A stretch of DNA of 64,000 bases from Monilinia fructicola (Eukaryota > Ascomycota > Leotiomycetes > Helotiales > Sclerotiniaceae): the NCBI GenBank assembly GCA_008692225.1, contig VICG01000016.1, positions 1,198,001 through 1,262,000 on the forward strand, given 5' to 3'. How positions within the stretch are numbered: the stretch's first letter is position 1; the number at the start of each line of letters is the position of its first letter. The notes beneath the pieces were generated by a model. It was not told the DNA's origin. It saw only the letters and a program-made list of their open reading frames with translations, and searched no databases. The translations under genes and the position numbers were made by a program. Shown in pieces: positions 35,789-45,729 of the stretch.

Positions 35789-37366
35789 CTACGTCGACAC
35801 AATCGTGAATGATTGAGTACTCGCATCACTACTACAAGTAGTGGAATCCAATTTTCCAGCAGCATTAGCGGCAAGACAGGTTGCATTACTCCCATTCTCG
35901 GGGGCGAGTAAAATACTTGTTTGGCCTTCAGTGAAAGGAAACAGTTGTGAGGTTGTCACTAAGCCACCTACAAGAGATATTAGTACATTAATCATCGAGC
36001 TATTGCGAGGAGACATACCGCCATCAGCTCTTCCTCCACAAGAAAACATAATGACTGTATCACCAGCAGCTCGTCTCGGGTCGAAGTTAAGACATCCATG
36101 AGTCTGCGAGGAATTATTAACGATTTTCGATGGAGAGCATCGTGAGAATGACTTACCAAACTGCTAACCACAAGTGCCGAGCCGGCTACATTATTGTGCT
36201 TTCCACTTGTAACAATATCCCAGGCTTGGTTTTGGCTTCCATCACATGTCTGTAACGTGATGGGAATTAAATTTTCTCTGAAATCACCCGCAGTAGGATC
36301 AATGAATAGACATTGTCCAGATGCATCTTTCAAAGCGACAGATGAGAATGCTTTTACGGCGGTATTGTCGACTGCATTAGCTTCGGCAGCGGCAGAAGGA
36401 TCCAATACACCTCCGGCACGGGACACAGGAAGTGGAGTGGTTGGATCGCCTGTTGGGATAGCAGATGAGGCTTGAGTGACAGCCACCGAAGGCTGGGAAG
36501 CTGGAGAGTTTAACAGAGAAGTAATCGCTGGAGATATTGTGGCTCTAGATGATGGGATATCTGCTAAAGCTGAAGTGACCGACGCAACAGGATTGAAGGT
36601 TGCTGGACTGGCAGCGGCGCTCGAGGCACCAAAAGTGAATGATTGATTCGAATCAGCTCCATCACAAGACGCTTGATCAAGGACGTTGGAAGCGGTGACA
36701 GATAAGCAGGTACCTGGGGAGTTCTCAGGAGAAAGACTGAGTGGGCCGGAAGTACCATTGAAAGGAAAAAGCTGCGAAGTGGTGACAAGTCCATCTTCTC
36801 GAGTCAGTAATAGTACCTTGATTGAGGCAAGTGATACACACCCCCGTCAGCTCTACCACCACATGAAAACATGATGACAGTATTACCCGCGGCACGGCGA
36901 GGATCAAAGTTCAAGCATGCTTGGGTCTGGATGATTCATCAGTTTGGGCAAGTGGATGAACAAACGCCAGATTGTGCCCACCAATGTATTGACGACCAAC
37001 ATACTACCAGCCACATTATTATGTTTCCCACTCGTAAGAACATCCCAAAGCTGTCCCGTACTACCATCACAGGCAGCCACCTGAATCGGGGTCAGATTTG
37101 CCCTAAAATCGCCCGATAGTTCATCTACGAAGAGGCACTGCCCAGATGAGGTCTATTATGGTTAGGATAAAAGTATATAGTGTCTATATAGACTAGGAAC
37201 AACATACAGTGATGGGAACAGACGAGAATGCCCTGGTTGCAGTATCATCGCGTCGCTGGGCTTCAGCAAAAGCAGCTTGGTCAAGAGAAGTGACAACCCG
37301 TTTTCGAGAAGTGGGGGAAGCGAAAGCACGCGTTACTAGAAGTAGAACCGGAAAGGAAAGATACAT
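35789..37366 (-). CDS. Secreted two-module beta-trefoil (ricin-B-like) protein
   Basis: Predicted extracellular sugar-binding protein of 439 residues. A signal peptide (MYLSFPVLLLVTRAFA) is followed by a dibasic site (SRKR). Two homologous modules are joined by a Ser/Thr/Pro/Ala linker. Each module has three Q-x-W-type subdomains: QLW, QLF, QSF in the first and QAW, QLF, QSF in the second, with shared blocks SGKHNNVAGS, CLNFDPRRAAG and FSCGGRADGG. Six exons: 37366-37208, 37152-36982, 36926-36842, 36797-36157, 36103-36019 and 35967-35789. Exons 3 and 5 are both 85 nt, encode the same block and have the same phases, so the duplication included introns. No frameshift. No catalytic domain is attached; ligand and role (lectin, adhesion, effector) are unknown. 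Confidence 0.8.
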
Positions 37367-38349
37367 AACTGCAGCTTAATATTTTTTGAAGTGAGAAATG
37401 TCTGATGGTAGGGGCAAAGAATACTTGGTATAAGTGTCTAATGAATGGAAGGCTGCCCAGCAGGATAAAGAACGTAAAATTCAATCAATTAATCAAGAAG
37501 TAGAAATGATAGAAATGAATGCAAATAAAATTCGTAACACACAGGAGAGTAGGAAGTCTATGAAAATATATATCACCATACGATACCTGAGTAACCATAG
37601 GACCAGTGACCCTCGAAACACTTGCTGTCAAGGGTCACAAAATATGCATCCCAAAAAGCAAGATACTTGATGAGCAGGAGTGCTACCAGAAAGATCCCTC
37701 TGGGCTTATATTCAACCCAAAACAAGAAGAAGTTGACCTCAATTGCGCATATCTGCAAGTAATGAAACCCCACGCGTCGCGAATGCCGTTCCCGTGAAGC
37801 CGTCATACCTGGCGGCTAGAGGACCAGGTCTCGGGTACATCTGTCGGATCTGCACTAATTAATCTGACAACTTGACAGAAGATGGGAGTTCGTCCGATCC
37901 TTGTTTTGACTTTATTTTTTAGATGGTTACCAGATTACCAAAAAGAGGGGGATTTGTCCTGGTTGGTTTCGGCAAATCCTTTTGACACACGCCTCCAATT
38001 TCAGATGATCATTGAAACGAGCTTGGCCACCCTCGCATCGCCTCCTGCACGTCAGATTCGCGACCGAGATGTCTACCCCTAATGAATCTTATTGGGTCAT
38101 CGATGACTTGTGGGATATCTGCAGGCCACACGATAAATTGGTATTTCTAATTCTTATCACAGAGCTCAAAGATTAGTTAGCATCGTCATTGGAATGGTGC
38201 TGCATAATTTCCTTCAAAGGCATAGGATTTCAAAACTCCGGAGTTATCATGCACAAAAAATAGAAGGTTCATTGGGCATCGTAAATTGTCTTTCATAATT
38301 CATGACGACTTGGTATTTTACATTTCCCAGCGCTTTTAATGCATTAAAT
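37367..38349. other. Intergenic, no recognisable gene
   Basis: AT-rich promoter side of the lectin gene and the 3' flank of CCT8. No convincing reading frame. Confidence 0.6.
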
Positions 38350-40151
38350 CTAATCTTCATCCCAGTTCTATCAGAGTTAGTGGGGAATGCTTTCCCTTGA
38401 AAGGATTGGGAACTTACAGGATTTGGTCCCGGAGGTTTTGGTCCACCAGCTTGTCTTGCAACAATAATTTGATCAACAGAGAGCACTGTTCTTGCGGCCT
38501 CAGTGGCAAGCTTGATAGCCCAACTCTTTGCAATCATAAGATCTAAAATACCCTCCTTCTTCGTGTCAAGGGTTCCGGTATCATCCTCATTCTATTGAAG
38601 AGTTAGCAGATTTTTTGGGAAAGGGCAGCTGTGGGGCTTACCTCAATATCAACACCAGTATTCCAGTTATCATGTTTGTGATGAGCGGTGTAAAGTCTGC
38701 TTAGGGTTTCTGTAGCATCCAGACCAGCACTTTCTGCTAGGGTTCTTGGAATAACTTCAAAAGCCTCACCAAATTTTCGAATAGAGTATTGAGCCAAACC
38801 AGGAGTCTTATCACCAAATGCTTGTATCCGCTCAACCAACTGGATTTCTGTAGCTCCGGCACCAGGTACAAGTCTGGGATCTCTTGTAATAGCCTTAACG
38901 ACATTGACACCATCATCAACGGCACGCTCAACATCATCGAGGTGGTTCATTGTTGCTCCTCGAAGAACCAAGGTGGCAGTTTTTGTAGTTTCGTTCTCTT
39001 GTCTGAACACTGTGACTCTGTCTCCACCAATTTCGAGGGTCTCTACAATATCAACACTTCCCATCTCATCGGGCATTGGTGCTCCGAGTCTAGCTAGTGG
39101 AGTAGCACCGACGACTCTACATAATCTTCTGAGTTCGAATTTACTGAGAATGCGGATAACCAAGATACCAAAGCGGTTGAGGTAGTGCATTGCAAGTTCA
39201 CCTACGGTAGAACCAGCAACAACAACCCGTAAACCGGAATCGTAAAGTTCTTTGATAGCAGTCTCCAATTGGTTCTCTTCTCCTTTTGTGAAATCCAGCA
39301 TCTCCTTCGCGTTGTGTAATAAAACGGTACCCTTCGTTTCGGTTTGACTAATGTCGATTGGGCATGAGAATACACCAACCTTGGCTCTGGTAGCCTTCTT
39401 GACCGATCCGTCTGGCTCACGACCGAAAACCATACCCTTGACTACCCCCTACTTTGCTCTAAGCTTCCTCCCATAATCTTAACGACTCGAATGTTATCAA
39501 CATTGAAATTGATTGGGTTCTTTGGGAGTACGGCCAAAACTGCCTCCGCGACCATATTTGCTAAGAATTCCTCATTGCCGTTTTGTTTACTTGCAATAAC
39601 AGTTCGGATAGCTTTGCTGAGTTCGGCCTGCGATCGCATATCTTCCTACCTTGTCAACCACCAAGTTCTCTAACTCTTCCAAAGCAAACTTCTGTGCTCG
39701 TTCGTAACCTAGAACCACATCACTAGTTTTTAAGCCCATTCTTAGCAGATCCTCAGCCTTCTTAAGAAGTTCTCCTGCAAGAACGATAACTAAATTTGTA
39801 GCATCTCCCATCTCGGCTTCTTGCTGCTGACTCGCCATAACGAGAAGCTTTGCTGCGGGGTGTACAACATCGAGTTCTCTAAGAATAGTTGCGGCATCTG
39901 ATGTGAGAATCATCTTCTGCAGATGGTTGATGACAATTTTGTTTCGTCCATAAGGCCCTAAGGAAGTCTGAACCGTTGAGGCGATAGTCCGGCATGCATC
40001 GATGTTACGAATAACTGCTCCATCTTCGGAATCATAGCTTAGGAGGGGGTTAGCTGCTGCAGTTGGGAAAGAATATATGGAGGGGATTGTACTTTTGATA
40101 ACCTTGTTTGAAGAGGTTAGAATTTGGGGCATTTGGGATATTGAGAGACAT
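38350..40151 (-). CDS. CCT8: T-complex protein 1 subunit theta (CCT8), frameshifted in this sequence
   Basis: Theta subunit of the cytosolic TRiC/CCT chaperonin, which folds actin, tubulin and other proteins with ATP. Exons: 40151-40093, 40037-38642, 38591-38418 and 38367-38350. The joined product is about 547 residues, the family length. It starts MSLNIPNAPNSNLFKQGYQ and ends GPNPNWDED. Visible signatures include YDSEDGAV, the TSLGPYGRNK nucleotide-site block, SDAATIL, GDATNLV, and LVPGAGATEI in the C-terminal equatorial domain. Two breaks fall in runs: one extra G (complement of 39645-39646) and two extra Gs (complement of 39445-39449). Together they add three bases, so the frame is lost only between them. 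Because CCT8 is essential, these breaks are most likely sequence errors. The neighbouring HMG-box gene is transcribed divergently, about 625 bp away. Confidence 0.95.
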
Positions 40152-40775
40152 CTTGAATTGTGTTCAGTAGAAAAGTCTCTTTGCGTTGATATTATCCTTC
40201 TTCCCTTCCTACTCATGGAAAAAAGTCGCGTCCATCTGCCTTTTTGGGTGGAGGAAGCGTGGATGTCGGCCTGATTTGATAAGGCAACAACTAAATTAAT
40301 GCAAGTCGGATAAACGTCATGCCATTCCGAATAGCTTCATGGAACCAAAGAATGAAATGCGACCTGACCTGGAAGCTTCATTTAACACAAACAATGAGAA
40401 AGTCACCAAAGTTTAACACAGGTTATCAACGCGCAACAATCAAAGTCCTCTTCATAGTCATCGAACTTGCGCAAAAGTGAAGGTAAGAATACGACACAAA
40501 CCTTTCAACCAAATCATAATATATATTGTGCTGATCCATAAGGCTTGAAGCTATTAAGGACCGGTGGAACGAATTATTAGTGTCAATACCAACTTTCAGG
40601 ATCCTTCTCCACAACAAATATCTGTCCCCGATAAATATTCAATCATACCATCAATCGGCGCGACACAAACATTCGAATTGTCAAAGTCGCATCACTGTGA
40701 ATCTCAGGACCGTGGCCCATTTCCTCCGAGGCACAATTCCAACATAGTTTGTTGGATAACTTCAATAATATTACA
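40152..40775. promoter_or_regulatory. Divergent promoter region between CCT8 and HMG-box gene
   Basis: About 620 bp separate two divergent start codons. No distinct TATA box. I see no gene inside. Confidence 0.4.
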
Positions 40776-41743
40776 ATGGCGTCCAACGGGATATCGAAAA
40801 ATCCACCCACGCTTCCTCCCTCCGTTGAAGAATCATACAAACGAAAATGCATTCAGCTCAAGACTCGGATGAATGAAGTTGAGGAAGCAAATGATGCTGC
40901 ACGTCTCAGATTATCTAGAATGCAACGAGCGATAACCAAGATGCGACTCGAGCGAGCGTTTTTATTAGAACAAATGGCGAAGCGCACAAGTACAAATGTG
41001 GAAGATTCGGAGGGTTCCCCGAGCCCACCCCCAACTGTAGGCCTCCTAATTTCTTCCTGTCGCATCCCTTCTACAATATGTTTTGAGGAAATAATTAACA
41101 CAAGAACTCGATAGCCTCAGGAAAAGCCATTGCGCACAAAGCGCGGTCATCGCAAACCCTCCTTTCTTAATACCCTCGGCGATCCATCCATCCCTCTACC
41201 AAGTAGCCTAAACGCCGGACTCGCAATCTCACCTTCCTCCTCCGCCTTCTCACATACACATCCGGATATGTCCAACTCCAATCAAGCAACATTCAACAGC
41301 TTCAATACATCTATCGCCAATCCCCAACCTATATCCCCCCGCCGCGCGCACTCTCCAACTCCACTCCCTTGGGCGGTCGAACACCTCACTCAGCCTCTCA
41401 TTCCCCATCCATTCCTCCTTCTGGCGCGCTCAAAATACCGAAAAGTGGCTTCGATATCTACTGTCAAGAATTACGTGGGCCACTGTTGGTACAGCATAGG
41501 TATGGTATCAAACAAGGAGAGGTCGACATCGAGTTCCTCTTGGCAAGCGGGTGGAAAGATGCAAGCGATGAAACCAGAGAACGCTACGAATCCCAATTTA
41601 GAGCAATGCAAAATGCAAAGAGGGCCGGAAATGGCACTCCCTTGGACGACGACGTAGAGATGGGAGATAGTGGCCGCGAAGAAACTCCCAATGGGACCGG
41701 GCCCAACGGAGCAGGTGGCTTCACATCGGTGAACAGGAGCTAG
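40776..41743 (+). CDS. HMG-box protein, probable INO80-complex-associated (Nht1-like), one frameshift
   Basis: Nuclear protein of about 294 residues once the frame is joined; one intron at 41037-41120. The N-terminus has a charged coiled coil (YKRKCIQLKTRMNEVEEAND, residues about 20-75) like the subunit-F-type helices of INO80 chromatin-remodelling complexes. A basic patch (EKPLRTKRGHRK) and a Ser/Pro-rich linker follow. Near the C-terminus is an HMG-box-like segment (SGFDIYCQELRGPL, then GWKDASDETRERYESQF). The combination resembles fission yeast Nht1, which is known as an Ino80 subunit; the assignment is inference. The frame breaks at the GGG at 41371-41373, where one G appears missing. The start has an A at -3 and a good reading context. 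Confidence 0.65.
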
Positions 41744-42112
41744 GCTAGATATAATCCACGGAGTTGATAGGAAGTCACGGAAAGGAAAGGGTCTGGATCA
41801 AGACGACATTTCGGATGGGATAATGGGATGATCAAAATATTCAAAACTAGGCGTTTGGGGGCAGGGCGAAGCAGGCGGCTTGCAATATTAGAATTGTTCT
41901 CTTTGATTTTTCCCAGAGTGGGAATCCACCGTGGTCAATCATCTGCGCATGTATCTGGTAGTCCGACTCTCTCGGTGTAATATTAACCTTCACATGATCG
42001 ATCTCCCTACGTCTAATCGTGATCCCCCCCCCCTCCCCCCGCTCCCGCCCTCCCACCCGTCATGGTGGGAAAGGCTTGGGCGAAATCTCTCCGGTGAGCG
42101 CGCGCATGCGAG

Positions 42113-42122
42113 TACCTAGGTA
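42113..42122. promoter_or_regulatory. TACCTAGGTA palindrome
   Basis: Perfect palindrome copy in the region between two convergent genes, so not an obvious promoter position. Confidence 0.3.
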
Positions 42123-42203
42123 CCCCAAATATGCAAAGCTCACCGGGAAAGTGCTCACGTGTAAATGTTCACATCATTACGGGACCCCCCTATTTCTCAA
42201 CGA

Positions 42204-42265
42204 GCAGTCAGTCAGTCAGTCAGTCAGTCAGTCAGTCAGTCAGTCAGTCAGTCAGTCAGTCAGTC
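42204..42265. repeat. CAGT tetranucleotide microsatellite, about 15 units
   Basis: Pure CAGT repeats for about 60 bp. Confidence 0.95.
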
Positions 42266-42954
42266 CACTCCCAACCATCAACGAATGTCTCTGCAAAAGC
42301 CACGGGAGAGAGAAAAGACCCCATAAAGGGAATCATCTACGTGGGTGGAAAAACAGAACATCGCATGCATATCGAATTCTCACAGTCCGTTCCATGTTCC
42401 ATGTATATGAACTCCATTTCCAATCGCATGCATGTCAATCTATCTATACAGTGCAGTGTAGAGCTAAGAAGCTGTGACGCTTTGCAAAAATACATTTCTC
42501 GCCGTAGATACACTCCTCGCCCAACTACCAACGCGAGTACGCAGAGCAAAGACCCGTCCAAACCCTGAACCCAAAGACTCCATGGACTCTATGTTCTAAT
42601 ATTATTTGAGATTTGCCATGATCTTGTGGTTTCCATCGAATCTCCATCCCGGCAACATATAATTACGTATAGAACAGATAGAATTGATGAAATAACGCCT
42701 TGCGGTCCCATATGATCTTTGTGTACAAGTAAGTAATGGCTGCCTTTATAGTCCTGTGGTGGAAATGAAAGAGAGAGAGGAAAGATGATTATATCGGCGT
42801 TTTCCACGGCTCGTTCCCCATGGGCAACTCTAGACATGTGAGTGACTGGTTCCCTGCACCAAGCTAGATGATTGGCTAAACAACCATACCAATTTTCCAT
42901 TCTAGCTTGGATGAAGTTGAGTGGCTCTTTCTGAATGAGTTGCGAGTTCCGTGA

Positions 42955-44603
42955 TTACTCGCCCACTGATAAATCGACGACAATATTAAGAATTGCCACA
43001 AGAATCTCCACGGCGATCAGAACTATTACAACCCACTCCAGCTTCTCTCCATGCCTATGACTTAACTGGTCTTTAAGTACCGCTAACAAATCTGCGATTA
43101 CATCCAACCTATCGTTCAACAACTTCACTCTCTGATCCATTTCTAGATAAGTTCTTACAGCTTGGTATATTGGCTCCAATTGCGGTTCTGCCCAAAGTAA
43201 CTCGGGTGTATCTAGAATTGAACCATTAAGATGGATGTTTATACGAAGGATGAAGAGCTCGCCGATTTGCATGTTGATTTCCTTCCGTGAGAGGTCGATG
43301 GCTCCAGTCAGCGCGATTTGAGTAGGGATGTCTTTACATTCTTCGATGGTGTTGTCTACGAGTGACTCAAAAAGTGAAGTCTGGTGATATATAGTTAGCA
43401 ACCTATCAAGAATTAAATTAAGACACGAAATACCTTGACACTCTGTGCTATTGCATGGGAGATCGCCAGCTTGGTCATGTAATTTCCTTTTTCCCTCAGC
43501 GCAATGAAATCGTTGTAGATTCTCGCTGGATACTCTTTTGGTGTAATAGAAATTGAAGGACTCCATTTCCACATTCTCGGCTGCTAATTTTTCGCTCTCA
43601 AACCTCGCTATATCTTCCAGAAACTGTTTCTCGTGTGCTACAGACATACCCCATATTACTACGACGCCATAGTTGAATAGAAATACTTCAGGTGTGTGTA
43701 TTTTAATATCAATACCTGGGTTACCTTCCCATATGAGAGCTTCGGTCTCATTCTCCAATTGTCGCTCAGTGACTTCCGGAAGGAGGTGGTTAGCGGGTGA
43801 GAGGTCGCCATTGCTGATAGCAACGTCACCTCCGTCAGTATGTAGGGTTATGAGATCTTCTCGTCTTGATTTATTGTTTTCCTCCACATCAATAATACTA
43901 TCCGAGTGTCTTCGTTCCCTCAATGTCACTGGCGCACTCTGTACTTCCATTACTCGATCTGAAGTCGTTTTGACGAAGTGCTTATCATACGAAAATGGTG
44001 TATATATGCATTCGTCAAACAATTTTGGATTCGCTCCTTTCTTCCTGCCTGAACCCCCCTTCAGAAAGCGCATCACCCTATCCAATTGATATTTGTTGGC
44101 AGTGGAATATGCGGTAACTCGAGGTAATTTATCACGATCCGCCTTTCCCAAATTTGCAGCATCTCTGCGCGCTGTTGGGTCTTTAATTCGTGTGTATTGT
44201 GAATAGACGTCTCGTCCGCTCTCTTCATCACGGCCATCTTCGCCGAAATCTGGGTCGGGTAGATACTTGAGCTTCTGTGAGGTCTTTGTGGTTCTTTGGG
44301 GCCAATCTTTGATGCTGGCGTGATGGGAGGCATTGGTACAAGAGGAGAGCCATGGCTGTGTCGTCGTCGAATCTTGCTATTGAGAGAAGCGCCTATTCCG
44401 TTTGTTGGTGATGCATTTATTGGATGAAAGGGAGCTTTGGAGGAGGGTGCAGATCCAGGTTCATTTGCACCAATTGTCTTGATTGATAAATTATCATTAA
44501 AAGTAACATTCTTTGAGGGTTTCTTCGAGTTATCTGTCGGACTGAGAGGTTGCGAGCTGAGTAGAGGCGTCTGCTCTGAAGCATCGTCGGTTGTGGAAGC
44601 CAT
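42955..44603 (-). CDS. Rmd1/DUF155 family protein, two frameshifts
   Basis: Member of the Rmd1 (sporulation/meiotic division, RMND1-like) family, about 530 residues when joined. The N-terminal third is low-complexity and Ser/Pro-rich, usual for fungal homologues. The conserved domain starts near ADRDKLPRVTAYSTA and includes IHTPEVFLFNYGVVVIWGMS, RKEINMQIGELFILRINIHL and EPIYQAVRTYLEMDQRV. A hydrophobic C-terminal helix (WVVIVLIAVEILVAILNIVV) anchors it in a membrane. One intron at 43381-43433. Two frame breaks: near 44165 (one base missing in GCGC) and in the T run 43536-43539 (one base too many); between the latter and the intron the true frame reads EYPARIYNDFIAL. Members are reported from mitochondria or other membranes; the exact membrane here is not shown. 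Confidence 0.88.
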
Positions 44604-45729
44604 GGATAATGTTAATGTTGGTCGATCTTTGCGATATCAGAATTCAATAGCCATCTACAAGTACTCTTCGAAGGTATTAATTTTGCTGCTGTTCTCGACA
44701 AGAAGATTGAAAGCGAGCGAATGAAGATGAAAAATTATACTGGGCATGTGTATGTGTATGTGTATGTGTGTGTGTGTGTGTGTGTGTGTATAAGATTGAT
44801 CTGCCGCTATGCTTGTGAGTTGGAATTTTGTATGCCAGAAATGACGTTTATTTTCCACATCAAGAACATTCGGCAGCTTCAGGAATAGAAGTCAAGTAAA
44901 GTACACGGGCAGTACTGTCGGGTAGCTGGAGAGTATTGATTATTAGTCGATGAGTCCGTGCATTCATTCACGTATTAAACCCCATTGGGAAGCAGCAGCT
45001 TTCATTTTGTACCGACTCCGTAAAAAGGGAAAGAGAGAAGAGAAGAGAGAAGAGGGAAGAGAGAACCTTGGAATGGCCCAATCACGTGTAGCGAGATGTA
45101 TTAGGTAAGCTTAACCTTAAGTACCTGGTAGATCATCACCTTCGAATCCAACAGCAACGAACTTGTTTTTCACAACTACCTAGGTATATCCATGGATACC
45201 TCAATATCATCACATATACATATACATATACACACACATACACATCCATGGATACATATACACATACACATACACATACTTATACGGTAAATCATCATCT
45301 TCGAATACAGCAGCAACCAGCTTGTCTTGAACCTGTCTCACTACCATCACGTTACTCATATAGCTTATCTATCTATAGCCTCAACGTGTAGATGCAGATT
45401 CAGCAATTTTTGTACTGTTGCTGATCTCCCTCGAATACTCCCTCTTCACAATGCACAAGTGGCATCTATCTGAAGGATGGACTCATAACTTATTGTCCGC
45501 CAGCACGACTTTGATAGGTCAATACATTATTAATACAATGTGACATCCAAGTGTGATGGATATCTGGTGACCCTTGTGGCTGGGGGGTGGGCTGTGTTTT
45601 CATCTGCATGTGCATACTAGGTATTTCAGTTACAGACAATTCCCCCAATTGACCTGAGTCTGATGTCTTTCACTTAATTCATATATTTTCATAATCTTGA
45701 TTGATAAATTCCTACCTGAAGCTTTCATC
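44604..45729. promoter_or_regulatory. Divergent intergenic region between Rmd1-like and NLR-like genes
   Basis: About 1.1 kb with simple repeats (GTAT/GT at about 44741-44788, purine-rich GAGA tract 45028-45064, CA-rich 45213-45280), one TACCTAGGTA palindrome and a diverged 45-bp direct duplication. No gene seen. Confidence 0.55.
45177..45186. promoter_or_regulatory. TACCTAGGTA palindrome in a divergent promoter
   Basis: Perfect palindrome about 574 bp from the Rmd1-like start and about 545 bp from the NLR-like start. Confidence 0.4.

Larger units (their letters stand above)
41744..42954. other. Intergenic between convergent genes, repeat-bearing
   Basis: No gene recognised. Holds a C-rich tract near 42023-42040, one TACCTAGGTA palindrome and a CAGT array. 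Short frames reading Ser-Gln-Ser-Val are translations of the array. Confidence 0.6.

Noticed and set aside
42019..42568. Frames with Ser-Gln-Ser-Val repeats
   Set aside because: They are translations of the CAGT microsatellite.
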